NCBI RefSeq assembly: GCF_900659865.1
Contig: NZ_LR213769.1
Coordinates: forward strand, 1 to 64,000
DNA length: 64,000 bases
From: Hyella patelloides LEGE 07179
GTDB taxonomy: Bacteria > Cyanobacteriota > Cyanobacteriia > Cyanobacteriales > Xenococcaceae
Direction: 5' to 3'
The notes beneath the pieces are model-generated. The model had not been told where the DNA came from, did no database searches, and saw only the letters and a program-made list of their open reading frames with translations. Position numbers and translations under genes: made by a program. Positions 9,901 through 19,586 of this stretch are shown here, piece by piece (the stretch's first letter is position 1; every line of letters starts with the position of its first letter).

Positions 9901-11722
9901 TTCAGCCTTTGTGGTACTCGATGCCTTACCTCTTAGTCCTAATAGTAAATGCGATCGCCGTGCTTTACCAAAACCAGAGAGAATAAACTCAGAAATAGAC
10001 TCCATCGCACCCAGTACCCCTAAAGAAAAAACCCTAGCAAGTATCTGGGCAAAAGTTCTTAGATTAGAACAAGTAGGTATTAACCAAAACTTCTTTGAAT
10101 TGGGTGGGGATTCAATTTTAGGTATTCAAATTGTCGCCCAAGCTAATCAAGCAGGACTTAAACTGACAATTAAGGAGTTGTTTCAATATCAGACTATTAG
10201 CGAACTAGCAACAGTGGTAACTTCGGCTAATGTTAGTCAAGCAGAACAAGGTTTGGTAACAGGGAAAGTACCTCTGACACCGATCCAACATTGGTTTTTT
10301 GAGCAGCAACTAGCAGAATCTCATCACTGGAATATGGCTTGGTTGCTAGAAGTTGAACCAAACCTGAAACCAGAATTTCTAGAACAAGCAGTAGGGCAAT
10401 TATTAGTACATCACGATAGCTTACGGTTAAAATTCACTCCTACCCCTTCAGGTTGGCAACAAGAATACACTCAACCCAAGTCAGATATTCCCTTTACAGT
10501 AATTGATTTATCGGCACTAGAGTCAGAGCAACAGACACATCAACTAGAAACAACTGCGACTCAATTACAAAGTAGTCTGGACTTAGCATCGGGAGATTTA
10601 GCCAAAGTAGTATTATTTAGACTGGGTAGTAAAAGCGATCGCTCCACGACATTTTGCGATCGCTTACTCCTCATTGCTCATCACCTAGTAATAGATGGCG
10701 TATCTTGGCGCATTATCTTAGAAGATTTATTTACGGCATATCAACAACTAGAAGCAAGTAAAACTATTAAATTGCCAGCTAAAACTACATCTTGGCAAGC
10801 ATGGAGTGAAAAAATAACTGAATATGCTGAATCAAAAGCCTTAGAGAAGGAATTAGATTACTGGTTACAAATAAAAAGCGATCTCGCCGTTGGCGAGGCG
10901 CGTTGCGATCGCATTAGCAAGATTCCTCTAGACTATCCTGAAGGAAAAGCAGAAAATACAGTAGGTTCAGTAGGACAGATATCAGTATCCCTAACTGAAG
11001 CACAAACTCGCACCTTATTACAAGAAGTACCAGCAGTTTATAACACCCAAATCAACGACATCCTGTTAACGGCATTAGTCCAAAGCTTAACCCAATGGAC
11101 AAAAACAGACTCTTTACTAATCAATTTGGAAGGACATGGGAGAGAGGAATTATTTGCAGAGATAGATTTATCCAGAACAGTAGGCTGGTTTACCAGTATC
11201 TCTCCAGTGTTACTAGAATACAAACCAAGTTCGAGTTTAGGAGAAGGGATTAAATCAGTTAAAGAACAACTGCGTCAAGTCCCCAATAAGGGCATTGGCT
11301 ACGGAATTCTGCGTTATCTAAGTCCACAGACAGAGACAACTAAGCAACTTCCTCCAGTCCAAATCAGTTTTAACTACTTGGGTCAATTAGATGGCGCATT
11401 TAATCAAGGTGCAATTTTAGGTTTAGCCACAGAATCGGTTGGAGCTACCCGCAGTCAGTCAGGAAAGCGTCGTTACTTATTAGACATAGATTCGCTGATA
11501 GTTGACGGAAAACTCCGAATAGACTGGAATTACAGCCAAAATCTGCATCAAAGCAGCACCATAGAAGCTTTAGCCAAGAATTTCCTAGAGAAATTACAAA
11601 ATTTAATTGCCCATTGCCAAGAGCCAAAAGCAGGAGGTTATAGCCCTTCCGATTTCTCCCTTGCCAGATTAAGTCAAACACAGCTCGATCTCCTAATGGC
11701 AAAAATCAATCAAAATAACTAG
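6908..11722 (+). CDS. NRPS module C-A(Thr)-T-E
   Basis: 1604 residues. Residues 1-35 form a charged, leucine-rich helix that may be a docking element. The condensation domain (about 45-475) has HHIISDG at 183-189. The adenylation domain (about 500-1010) has the P-loop YTSGSTGLPKG at 659. The specificity residues read from the alignment motifs (DFSVW at 705-709, N748, then I/G, M, V, H) give D-F-W-N-I-G-M-V-H-K, the established threonine code. The carrier domain has GGDS with the pantetheine serine at 1069. The last 480 residues are an epimerisation domain (HHLVIDG at 1258-1264, EGHGRE, FNYLGQ). The module should therefore load L-Thr and pass on D-(allo)-Thr. The presence of a condensation domain in this first module implies an upstream donor, probably the acyl-ACP protein at 27833. 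Three repeat elements are absorbed in frame. Confidence 0.95.
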   Translation: MDEAKKKDLLKKAELVQEQEKLLLLLLSEEGINLTVKKEKIAPRQHQINTISLSYTQEGLWFLSQLEPDNPFYNLSAAVSLMGNLDVIALQQSLTEIVGRHEILRTNIVTIDDRPVQVINANSTISLSTIDLKACPPSSQSAEVEKVAAQVSQQPFDFKNDTLVRFTLLELAENNHVLLITIHHIISDGYSWGILIQEIGELYQAFSQKKFPALSNPPIQYGDYALWQREQLERGKLEKLVNYWKQQLSGIPPLLELPSDRPRPPIQSFQGSIKSSYLSAQLTQQLKQLSQASGTSLFMTLEAAFAVLMHRYSRQSDIVIGSPIANRNLPEIEGLIGFFANNLVLRTQFKEGMTFLELLSQVRQTTLEGYEHQELPFGKMVDELQPERDLNRNPLFQVMFSLQNAPLPSLELPNLNLSPVVNFKSGTARFDLEVNFWEEKEGLKGDWLYSTDLFDGSTIDRMMGHFQTLLEGIVANPNQKVSQLPLITPSEYQLLAEWNNTKVEYPQDRSIHQLFEAQVEKNPNAVAIKFEEQELTYAELNQRANQLAHYLQSLGVKPEVLVGICIERSLLMIIGILGILKAGGAYVPLNPAYPPERLAYMLDDSQVQVLVTHSNLVALLSEHQGQLVCLDRDEEVITQESQDNCLSEVNPKNLAYVIYTSGSTGLPKGVLVNHNNVGRLLAATESWFKFSPSDVWTLFHSYAFDFSVWEIWGALIYGGQLVIVPYWVSREPEAFYQLLCQERVTILNQTPSAFKQLMRAEETVKTTQKLSLRQVIFGGEALDIQSLKPWFDRHGDRSPQLVNMYGITETTVHVTYHPLTKADLKSTGSVIGSAIPDLQIYILDKHLQPVPIGIPGEIHISGAGVTRGYLNRPELTASRFITNPFVGAIRAMRSESFRESPLLYKTGDLARYLSNGDIEYLGRIDNQVKIRGFRIELGEIEANLGKHPGIQENVVIIREDRPGIKQIVAYVVLNQKLESASRELRQFLKQKLPDYLVPSAFVVLDALPLSPNSKCDRRALPKPERINSEIDSIAPSTPKEKTLASIWAKVLRLEQVGINQNFFELGGDSILGIQIVAQANQAGLKLTIKELFQYQTISELATVVTSANVSQAEQGLVTGKVPLTPIQHWFFEQQLAESHHWNMAWLLEVEPNLKPEFLEQAVGQLLVHHDSLRLKFTPTPSGWQQEYTQPKSDIPFTVIDLSALESEQQTHQLETTATQLQSSLDLASGDLAKVVLFRLGSKSDRSTTFCDRLLLIAHHLVIDGVSWRIILEDLFTAYQQLEASKTIKLPAKTTSWQAWSEKITEYAESKALEKELDYWLQIKSDLAVGEARCDRISKIPLDYPEGKAENTVGSVGQISVSLTEAQTRTLLQEVPAVYNTQINDILLTALVQSLTQWTKTDSLLINLEGHGREELFAEIDLSRTVGWFTSISPVLLEYKPSSSLGEGIKSVKEQLRQVPNKGIGYGILRYLSPQTETTKQLPPVQISFNYLGQLDGAFNQGAILGLATESVGATRSQSGKRRYLLDIDSLIVDGKLRIDWNYSQNLHQSSTIEALAKNFLEKLQNLIAHCQEPKAGGYSPSDFSLARLSQTQLDLLMAKINQNN
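9563..9614. repeat. Inverted-repeat element inserted in frame in the A domain
   Basis: 13-bp perfect arms GTAGGGGCGATTC (9563-9575) and GAATCGCCCCTAC (9602-9614) enclose a GC-rich loop. It encodes about 17 extra residues between the FITNPF block and the LYKTGDLARYL core motif, a loop position where A domains vary. The frame is kept. Confidence 0.85.
10634..10664. repeat. Paired HIP1 sites forming an in-frame hairpin in the E domain
   Basis: AGCGATCGCT (10634-10643) and GCGATCGCT (10656-10664) are separated by 12 bases. The stretch encodes GSKSDRSTTFCDRL, just ahead of the E-domain HHLVIDG motif, where related domains are shorter. Confidence 0.6.
10878..10912. repeat. Hairpin element in frame within the E domain
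   Basis: CTCGCC-gtt-GGCGAG (10883-10897) lies between a GCGATC (10878) and a HIP1 site (10905-10912). It encodes SDLAVGEARCDR just before the conserved IPLDYP block, so it adds a surface loop without breaking the frame. Confidence 0.65.
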
Positions 11723-11735
11723 AGGTAGTAGCTTA

Positions 11736-14700
11736 ATGAAGAATGTAGAAGATATCTATGAACTATCCCCTATGCAGCAGGGGATGCTATTTCATACTCT
11801 CTCCGCATCAGAATCAGGGGTATATTTTGAGCAGCCTAACTTTACAATACATGGTTCTTTAGATACTTCAGCCTTTAAACAAGCTTGGCAGAAAATAGTA
11901 GATCGACATCCAGTGTTGCGAACCTGTTTTTATTGGGAGGAGTTAGACAAAGCTGTTCAAGTCGTACACAAGCAAGTAGATTTGCCTTGGGTAGAAAAGG
12001 ACTGGCGTGATTTAAACCCAACTAAACAACAACAACAACTACAATCATTTTTACAACAAGATAGACAGCAGGGATTTGAATTAGCTCGACCGCCATTGAT
12101 ACGTTTTACCCTAATTCGGCTAACAGAGGATACCTATCAATTTGTCTGGAGTTTTCACCATATCTTGCTCGATGGTTGGTCTATGCACTCCCTATTTAAA
12201 GAAATGCTGATTCTCTACGAACCATTAAAACAAGGAGAGCAATTATCTCTACCCCGTCCCCGTCCCCGTCCCTATCGAGACTATATCGCTTGGTTACAGC
12301 AGCAAGACCTAGCAGCAGCCAAGCAATTTTGGCAGGAAAGACTCCAAGGTTTTTACGCTCCTACCCCATTAGTAGTAGATGAAGAGATTGAACAACCTGA
12401 TTGTGTTCAAAAAAATGCCTGTCAAGAATATCATTTCCAATTATCGACGGAAATAACCACTGCCCTTAAGTCTCTGGTAAAACAGTATCGCCTGACACTA
12501 AACACTTTAGTACAAGGTACATGGGCATTATTATTAAGTCGCTACAGTGGAGAAGCCGACGTAGTATTTGGTACTACTATCTCTGGTCGTTCTACTGCTG
12601 AGTTACCAGGGGTGGAATCGATGATTGGAATTTTGATTAATACTTTACCCTTGCGAGTTGAAGTTAATCCTGAAATGAAATTGCTGCCTTGGCTCGAGAA
12701 TATCCAGATGCAGCAGATAGAACAAAGGGATTACGCCTATACTCCACTGTTTGAGCTTCAACAGTGGAGCGATGTACCTGGGGGAATAAGTTTATTTAAT
12801 AGCATTCTAGTTTTTGAAAACTATCCTGTCGATGAGCTGGCACGTCTCAAGCAAAATAGCACCATTGAAATTGGCAAGGTTCGTAACTTTGAACAATCCA
12901 ATTATCCTTTGATGCTCTTAGTTATGCCAGAGCAGGAATTATCATTGGTAATGACCTATGATTCTAGTCGTTTTCGGGCTGAAACCATCAGCCGTATGAT
13001 GGGACATTTGCAAACATTGTTAGAAGCTATGGTTGCTAACCCCCAACAAAGTCTAGGCAAACTACCTTTAATAACATCAGCAGAACAAGAGCAATTATTA
13101 CAAGAATGGAATAACACTCAGAGAGATTATCCTCACAATCAATCTATTCATCAAATATTTGAAGCACAAGTAGCCAAGACACCAAATGCTGTAGCAGTTA
13201 AGTTTGAAAACCAAGAATTAACTTACAAAGAATTAAACGAAAGAGCTAATCAATTAGCCCATTATCTGCAAAATCTGGGAGTCAAACCTGATACCTTAGT
13301 CGGAATATGTGTAGATCGCTCATTAAAGATGCTCATCGGACTATTAGGTATTCTCAAAGCGGGTGGTGCTTATGTTCCTTTAGATCCGACTTATCCTACA
13401 GAACGTTTAGCATATATGCTGGATGATTCCAATGTATCCATACTGCTAACTCAAGAAAAACTTAAAGCTAGTTTACCTGAGAATCAAGCTCAACTAATTT
13501 GTATAGACACAAATTGGGACTTAATTGCTCAAGAAAGTACGACTAATCCCATAACTGAGATACATACTAATGATTTAGCTTATGTAATCTATACATCAGG
13601 TTCAACAGGTAAACCCAAAGGAGTATTAATCGAACATCGAGGACTGATTAACTTCTTAACCTCGATGAAAAATCAGCCTGAATTAACCCAAACTGACAGA
13701 TTAGTAGCAGTTACTACTATTTCCTTTGATATTGCTGCTTTAGAACTCTATTTACCCTTAATTGTAGGAGCAGAAGTAATTATTGCTAGTCGCGAGGTAG
13801 CCAATAATGCTCAACAACTGTGGTCAACCATAATTGATAACCAAGCCACAGTAATGCAAGCAACTCCAGCGACTTGGCGGTTACTACTTTCGGCTGGTTG
13901 GCAATATGAGCAACCATTTAAAATTCTCTGTGGTGGAGAAGCCTTATCTACTGAATTAGCAAAGGAATTATTAGCTACAGGCTCATCAATTTGGAATCTC
14001 TACGGTCCCACAGAAACCACCATTTGGTCAGCAGTCAAACAAATAGAATCCTCTGATTCGATTGTGATTGGTCATCCCCTAGCCAATACCCAGATGTATA
14101 TTTTAGATCGGCAACTCCAACCAGTACCCATAGGAGTTCCAGGGGAATTATACATCGGTGGAGATGGTTTAGCCCGTGGTTATTTGAATCGCGATGATTT
14201 AACAAATGAGAGGTTTATCACCAATCCTTTTTCAATTAATAATGAACAATTAACAGTTAACAGTATTACTTCTTCTATCTCCTACTCCCTACTCTACAAA
14301 ACAGGAGATTTAGCCAAATATCTTCTACCAGATGGCAATATCGAAGTACTCGGACGTATCGATAATCAGGTTAAAATTAGAGGCTTTCGTCTCGAACTAG
14401 GAGAAATAGAATCAACTTTAGCACAGCATCCCGATCTAAAACAGAGTGTAGTCATAGCTAGAGAAGATGTGCCAGGAGATAAGCGTTTAGTTGCTTATGT
14501 TATTGCCCAACAGAATAAGACTGTTACCAACGAAGAGATGCGTAGCTTTCTACAAGGAACATTACCTAGATATATGATTCCTTCGGTGTTTGTTACCCTC
14601 GAACAGATGCCTCTAACTCCTAATGGCAAGATAGATCGCCGTGCATTACCTAAACCAGAAGGAAATTTTTACACCTCTTCAGATACCCATGTTGTACCTC

Positions 14701-17700
14701 AGAATCAGGTAGAAGCTAAAATTGCTAAAATCTGGCAAAACATCCTACAGCTAGACAAAGTAGGTATCTACGACAACTTTTTTGACTTAGGAGGACATTC
14801 ATTACTTGTCCCGCAAGTTTGGAACAAACTAACAGAAATCTTTGATACTGAGATATCAATGGTGGATATGTTTGCTTATCCGACTATTCACACCTTAGCT
14901 CAATATCTTACCAACAGTTCCCAACCAGAATTATCAACTCAGCCGAACCAAAAACTCGATCGAGGAATCAATCAACGGGAATTGACAGAATCTAAGTCAC
15001 TGCGTAATTTAGATATTGCTATTATCGGAATGTCCTGTAGATTTCCTGGGGCAGATACTCCCGAACAATTTTGGCAAAATCTCAGAGATGGAGTAGAATC
15101 AATATCCTTTTTTGAAGATGAAGAATTATTAGCTGAAGAAATAGAGTCAAACTTACTAGAAAATCCCAACTACATCAAAGCAGGTGGATTCCTCAAAGAT
15201 ATCGATAAATTCGATGCTTTCTTCTTCGATATCAATAGTCGAGAAGCGGAAATAACCGACCCCCAACATCGCATTTTCTTAGAATGTGCCTCAGAAGCTC
15301 TAGAAAAAGCAGGTTACAACACCTTCCAAGAAGACCATAACAAGATCGCACTATACGCTGGTGTAGGAATGAACACCTACTATGTTAATAATGTCGTACC
15401 ACAGTTAAACAAAGCAGAATTAGCCTCAGAATATCAAGCCTTTATTGGTAACGATAAAGATTTCTTACCTACCAGAGTTTCTTATAAATTAAATCTGAAA
15501 GGAGCAAGTCTTAATGTGAATACAGCTTGCTCTAGTTCCTTAGTATCCGTTCATCTAGCTTGTCAGAGTCTTTTAAGTGGTGAATGTGATATGGCAATGG
15601 CGGGGGGAGTATCGATACATTTACCCCAAAAAACAGGTTATATGTACCAAGAAGGGATGATTATGTCGAATGATGGTCATTGTCGCTCTTTTGATGCCAA
15701 TGCCCATGGCACTGTGGTTGGTAGCGGTGCAGGAATAGTAGTGCTAAAAAGATTAGCTGATGCCGTTGCCAATGGAGACAATATCGAAGCAGTAATTAAA
15801 GGTTCGGCAATTAATAACGATGGGGCAATGAAGATTGGCTACACTGCCCCCAGTATAGATGGTCAAGCAGCAGTAATTGCTCAGGCTATGGTGTCAGCCA
15901 AGATCGAACCAGAAACCATTAGTTATCTTGAAGCTCATGGTACAGCCACAAAATTAGGCGACCCTATTGAGATTGCAGCCTTAACCAAGGCATTCCGTAG
16001 GGGCGAACGGCCGTTCGCCCCTACAAAAGAACAATATTGCGCCATTGGTTCGGTTAAATCTAATTTTGGTCATTTAGATGCAGCAGCAGGAGTAGCGGGA
16101 TTAATTAAAACTGTCCTAGCTCTCAAACACAAGCAGATTCCCTCTAGTTTGCATTTTGAGCAACCTAATCCGAAAATCGATTTTGCCAGTAGTCCTTTCT
16201 TTGTTAATACAAAATTAACAGACTGGGAAACAGAAAATATACCTCGTCGTGCAGGGGTAAGTTCTTTTGGTATTGGTGGTACTAATGCTCATGTGGTGGT
16301 AGAAGAAGCGATTCCCCCCTTAATAAGGTGGGAAAAACAGCAGAGGAGGAAATACAAGTTATTATTGCTTTCGGCTAAGACTGCTACAGCATTGGATACA
16401 GCTACGCAGAATTTTGCTAATCATCTGGAAAACAATCCCGAAATCAATTTAGCTGATGTGACTTATACTTTGCAAGTTGGTCGTCGCACCTTTGACTACC
16501 GCAGAATGGTAGTCTGTGATTCGGTAGCATCGGGAATAGAAGCTCTAAAAAACCTAACACCACAACAAGTATTTACTAAAAGACAAGAATTACAAGAGCG
16601 TTCTGTGGTCTTTATGTTCTCTGGGCAAGGTTCGCAGTATGTCAATATGGGCAGAGAATTATATGAAAATGAGCCTGTATTTAGAGAGAATTGCGATCGC
16701 TGTTTTGACAACCTACAACCATATCTAGATATTCCATTATCAGAAATAATATTCCAGTCCCAAAGAATAAACAATCAACCATCAACAATTAACAAAACCC
16801 AATATGCCCAACCAGCAATATTTATCATTGAATATGCTCTAGCTCAACTTTGGATGTCTTGGGGAATTAAACCCACAAGTATGCTTGGTCATAGTATTGG
16901 GGAATATGTAGCAGCTTGTTTATCAGGAGTCTTTTCTCTAGAAGATGCTTTAGCTATTGTTGCCGAGCGAGCTAAATTGATGCAGCAAATGCCCAAAGGG
17001 GCGATGGTAGCTGTTTCTTTATCTGAATCAGCTATTCAACCTTTGCTTAATTCTAATTTAGTGGTATCAGTAATCAATACTCCGACCGCTTGTGTGGTTT
17101 CAGGAACAATAGCAGCAGTAGAAGAACTAGAAAGTAAATTAACGGCTGAAAATACAGACTACCGCAGACTACATACTTCTCATGCTTTTCACTCCTTCAT
17201 GATGCAGCCAATGGCAGAAGCATTAACCAAGCTGATCGGTAAATTTGAGCTTCATCCACCCCAAATTCCTTATCTCTCCAACGTAACAGGAACATGGATT
17301 ACAGCAGAACAAGCCACTAATCCAAATTACTGGACGAATCATCTTACTCAGAAAGTGTGCTTTAGTGAAAATCTAGAGAAAGTTTTAGCTAATCCCCAAG
17401 AAATATTGTTAGAAATTGGTGCGGGAAAAACCTTAAAAACTTTAGCGACAAGACATCCAAACAGAAATTCAGAGCAAGTAATACTTTCTACATTACGCCA
17501 TCCCCAAGATGAACAATCTGATAATAGTTTCTTGATGAAATCATTAGGAAAGTTATGGTTAGCAGGGGCAAAAATAGATTGGAATGGTTTTTACAAAGAA
17601 GAAAATCGTTATCGTTTACCTCTACCAACTTATCCTTTTGAAAGACAACGCTATTGGCTTAAACCCAAAACACAAAAGAATCTCCAGTCTGTTTCGGGAA

Positions 17701-19586
17701 CATCTTTAGAGAAAAAGTCCGATCTTGCAGATTGGTTTTATCTTCCTTCTTGGAAACGCTCTATTGCTTCGGATCGACCTGTAGTAACAATAACCGTATC
17801 AGATTGCTGGTTAGTGTTTATGAATGAGAGTAATCTGGGTACTGAATTATTCACTAAATTAAAACAGAATAATCAAAAAGTAATTTCAGTTAGAGTCAGT
17901 TCAAATTTTCAGCAATTAGATAACAGTAATTACAGTCTCAATCCTAGTCAACCTCAAGACTATGACGCTTTAGTCGAACAACTCCGTAATCAGAATCAGA
18001 TGCTAAGTAAGATTCTGTATTTTTGGAGTGTAACACCAACAGATAATAATCAAACTTCACAGCAAACATTAGAAGAGGCTCAAGAACAAGGATTCTATAG
18101 CTTACTCTACCTAGCTCAAGCTTTAAGCCAACAAAATTGGACAGAAAAGCTAGATATCTTTACTATATCCAACAAAATGCAAGCAGTTACAGGAATAGAA
18201 GCTATCAATCCAGCTAAAGCAACTATACTTGCTGCTTGTAACGTTATTCCTCAAGAATATTCTAATATCAGTTGTCGCAGTATTGATTTAGAAATTAACA
18301 GAGATCGCACAACACCCAAGCTAATCCAACAAATTTGGCAAGAAATAATTTCCCAGAGCGAAGATAAGATCGTTGCTTACCGAGGTGCTAATCGTTGGGT
18401 ACAAACTTACGAGCAAGTGCAATTAAAATCATCACCAACAAACTCATCTGGCTTAAAACAAGAGGGTGTATATCTGATTACGGGGGGTTTGGGAGGAGTA
18501 GGGTTAGTCATAGCGGAATATTTAGCTCAATCTGTTCGAGCCAACTTAGTTTTAACAAGTCGCTCAATCTTTCCTCCTAAACAGGAATGGACTCAATGGC
18601 TGGAGAAATACTCAGAAAGTCACCCTACTAGCCGTAAAATCAGGAAACTTCAACAATTAGAAAGCTTAGGCAGTAAGGTTTTAATTATCAGTGCAGATGT
18701 GGCTAACTTAGAACAGATGGAACAGGCGTTCGCACTAGCAGAACGAAAATTTGGGACTATTAATGGAGTATTTCATGGGGCAGGAATACTTAACTCAGAT
18801 ACATTTCAAAGCATTGCAGATACCAGTAAAGTTCATTGCCAACAACAATTCCAACCCAAAATAAATGGATTGCTAGTTTTAGAGCAAGTTTTGAAAGAGA
18901 AAAACCTTGATTTCTGCTTATTGTTATCTTCTATATCTTCTGTGTTAGGAGGTTTAGGATATCTAGCTTATTCGGCAGGGAATCTCTTTATGGATAGTTT
19001 TACTCAGTACCATAACCAAACAGATTCTATTCCTTGGATTACTGTTAATTGGGATAGCTGGCAAGTTAATCAAACTAAAGAAAGTGATTCTACAGAATTA
19101 GCAATTTCTCCAACCGAAGGAATGCAGGTATTATCAAGAATTCTTGCTCGTCAGGATTTAACTCAGATAGTTGTTTCCACAGCAGATTTATCCGCCAGAT
19201 TGAACCAATGGGTAAATCGTGAAGCATCTATAGAGAAATCAGCAACAGACTTATCTCTCTATTCCCGACCCAATTTACCTAATGTTTATGTTGCTCCTCG
19301 TAATAAAATCGAACAAACTTTAGCTAATATTTGGCAAGAATTTCTGGGTATAGAGTCAGTGGGAATTTATGATGACTTTTTTGAACTGGGGGGAGATTCC
19401 CTGATTATAACCCGCTTGATTTCTCGGCTAAGACAGGAGTTTCAAGTTGAGTTAAGCTTCCATAGCTTATTTACCGAAACAACTATAGCTGGTATAGCTG
19501 AAAATATTGTTACATTGCGATCGCTGGCTCAAACAAAGGAAAACCAAGCAGTCTCAGACGAAGACTTAGTGGAGGGAGAGATATGA
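11736..19586 (+). CDS. Hybrid NRPS/PKS C-A(Gly)-T-KS-AT-KR-ACP
   Basis: 2616 residues. The condensation domain (SPMQQGMLFHTL, HHILLDG at 141) has the look of a D-L type, fitting the epimerase upstream. The A domain (P-loop at 619) has residues D-I-L-Q-L-G-L-I-W-K, a known glycine code. Carrier serine at 1022. The ketosynthase has Cys1265 (NTACSSS), His1401 (EAHGTAT) and His1446 (NFGH). The acyltransferase has GHSIGE (Ser1720) and HAFH at 1816, the malonyl-CoA signature. The ketoreductase has TGGLGGVG at 2249 with Tyr2412 and Asn2416 intact. The ACP serine is 2555. No DH, ER or methyltransferase is seen. Glycine extended once and reduced gives a 4-amino-3-hydroxybutyryl unit. It starts 13 bases after the first NRPS gene and overlaps the next by 4. 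Confidence 0.95.
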   Translation: MKNVEDIYELSPMQQGMLFHTLSASESGVYFEQPNFTIHGSLDTSAFKQAWQKIVDRHPVLRTCFYWEELDKAVQVVHKQVDLPWVEKDWRDLNPTKQQQQLQSFLQQDRQQGFELARPPLIRFTLIRLTEDTYQFVWSFHHILLDGWSMHSLFKEMLILYEPLKQGEQLSLPRPRPRPYRDYIAWLQQQDLAAAKQFWQERLQGFYAPTPLVVDEEIEQPDCVQKNACQEYHFQLSTEITTALKSLVKQYRLTLNTLVQGTWALLLSRYSGEADVVFGTTISGRSTAELPGVESMIGILINTLPLRVEVNPEMKLLPWLENIQMQQIEQRDYAYTPLFELQQWSDVPGGISLFNSILVFENYPVDELARLKQNSTIEIGKVRNFEQSNYPLMLLVMPEQELSLVMTYDSSRFRAETISRMMGHLQTLLEAMVANPQQSLGKLPLITSAEQEQLLQEWNNTQRDYPHNQSIHQIFEAQVAKTPNAVAVKFENQELTYKELNERANQLAHYLQNLGVKPDTLVGICVDRSLKMLIGLLGILKAGGAYVPLDPTYPTERLAYMLDDSNVSILLTQEKLKASLPENQAQLICIDTNWDLIAQESTTNPITEIHTNDLAYVIYTSGSTGKPKGVLIEHRGLINFLTSMKNQPELTQTDRLVAVTTISFDIAALELYLPLIVGAEVIIASREVANNAQQLWSTIIDNQATVMQATPATWRLLLSAGWQYEQPFKILCGGEALSTELAKELLATGSSIWNLYGPTETTIWSAVKQIESSDSIVIGHPLANTQMYILDRQLQPVPIGVPGELYIGGDGLARGYLNRDDLTNERFITNPFSINNEQLTVNSITSSISYSLLYKTGDLAKYLLPDGNIEVLGRIDNQVKIRGFRLELGEIESTLAQHPDLKQSVVIAREDVPGDKRLVAYVIAQQNKTVTNEEMRSFLQGTLPRYMIPSVFVTLEQMPLTPNGKIDRRALPKPEGNFYTSSDTHVVPQNQVEAKIAKIWQNILQLDKVGIYDNFFDLGGHSLLVPQVWNKLTEIFDTEISMVDMFAYPTIHTLAQYLTNSSQPELSTQPNQKLDRGINQRELTESKSLRNLDIAIIGMSCRFPGADTPEQFWQNLRDGVESISFFEDEELLAEEIESNLLENPNYIKAGGFLKDIDKFDAFFFDINSREAEITDPQHRIFLECASEALEKAGYNTFQEDHNKIALYAGVGMNTYYVNNVVPQLNKAELASEYQAFIGNDKDFLPTRVSYKLNLKGASLNVNTACSSSLVSVHLACQSLLSGECDMAMAGGVSIHLPQKTGYMYQEGMIMSNDGHCRSFDANAHGTVVGSGAGIVVLKRLADAVANGDNIEAVIKGSAINNDGAMKIGYTAPSIDGQAAVIAQAMVSAKIEPETISYLEAHGTATKLGDPIEIAALTKAFRRGERPFAPTKEQYCAIGSVKSNFGHLDAAAGVAGLIKTVLALKHKQIPSSLHFEQPNPKIDFASSPFFVNTKLTDWETENIPRRAGVSSFGIGGTNAHVVVEEAIPPLIRWEKQQRRKYKLLLLSAKTATALDTATQNFANHLENNPEINLADVTYTLQVGRRTFDYRRMVVCDSVASGIEALKNLTPQQVFTKRQELQERSVVFMFSGQGSQYVNMGRELYENEPVFRENCDRCFDNLQPYLDIPLSEIIFQSQRINNQPSTINKTQYAQPAIFIIEYALAQLWMSWGIKPTSMLGHSIGEYVAACLSGVFSLEDALAIVAERAKLMQQMPKGAMVAVSLSESAIQPLLNSNLVVSVINTPTACVVSGTIAAVEELESKLTAENTDYRRLHTSHAFHSFMMQPMAEALTKLIGKFELHPPQIPYLSNVTGTWITAEQATNPNYWTNHLTQKVCFSENLEKVLANPQEILLEIGAGKTLKTLATRHPNRNSEQVILSTLRHPQDEQSDNSFLMKSLGKLWLAGAKIDWNGFYKEENRYRLPLPTYPFERQRYWLKPKTQKNLQSVSGTSLEKKSDLADWFYLPSWKRSIASDRPVVTITVSDCWLVFMNESNLGTELFTKLKQNNQKVISVRVSSNFQQLDNSNYSLNPSQPQDYDALVEQLRNQNQMLSKILYFWSVTPTDNNQTSQQTLEEAQEQGFYSLLYLAQALSQQNWTEKLDIFTISNKMQAVTGIEAINPAKATILAACNVIPQEYSNISCRSIDLEINRDRTTPKLIQQIWQEIISQSEDKIVAYRGANRWVQTYEQVQLKSSPTNSSGLKQEGVYLITGGLGGVGLVIAEYLAQSVRANLVLTSRSIFPPKQEWTQWLEKYSESHPTSRKIRKLQQLESLGSKVLIISADVANLEQMEQAFALAERKFGTINGVFHGAGILNSDTFQSIADTSKVHCQQQFQPKINGLLVLEQVLKEKNLDFCLLLSSISSVLGGLGYLAYSAGNLFMDSFTQYHNQTDSIPWITVNWDSWQVNQTKESDSTELAISPTEGMQVLSRILARQDLTQIVVSTADLSARLNQWVNREASIEKSATDLSLYSRPNLPNVYVAPRNKIEQTLANIWQEFLGIESVGIYDDFFELGGDSLIITRLISRLRQEFQVELSFHSLFTETTIAGIAENIVTLRSLAQTKENQAVSDEDLVEGEI
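15997..16024. repeat. 28-bp perfect palindrome inside the KS coding sequence
   Basis: The 14-base half-site GTAGGGGCGAACGG is followed directly by its exact reverse complement. It encodes RRGERPFAPT between the conserved ALTKAF and CAIGSVKSNFGH blocks of the ketosynthase, between catalytic His1401 and His1446. A diverged relative lies between genes at 39625-39652. Confidence 0.9.
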
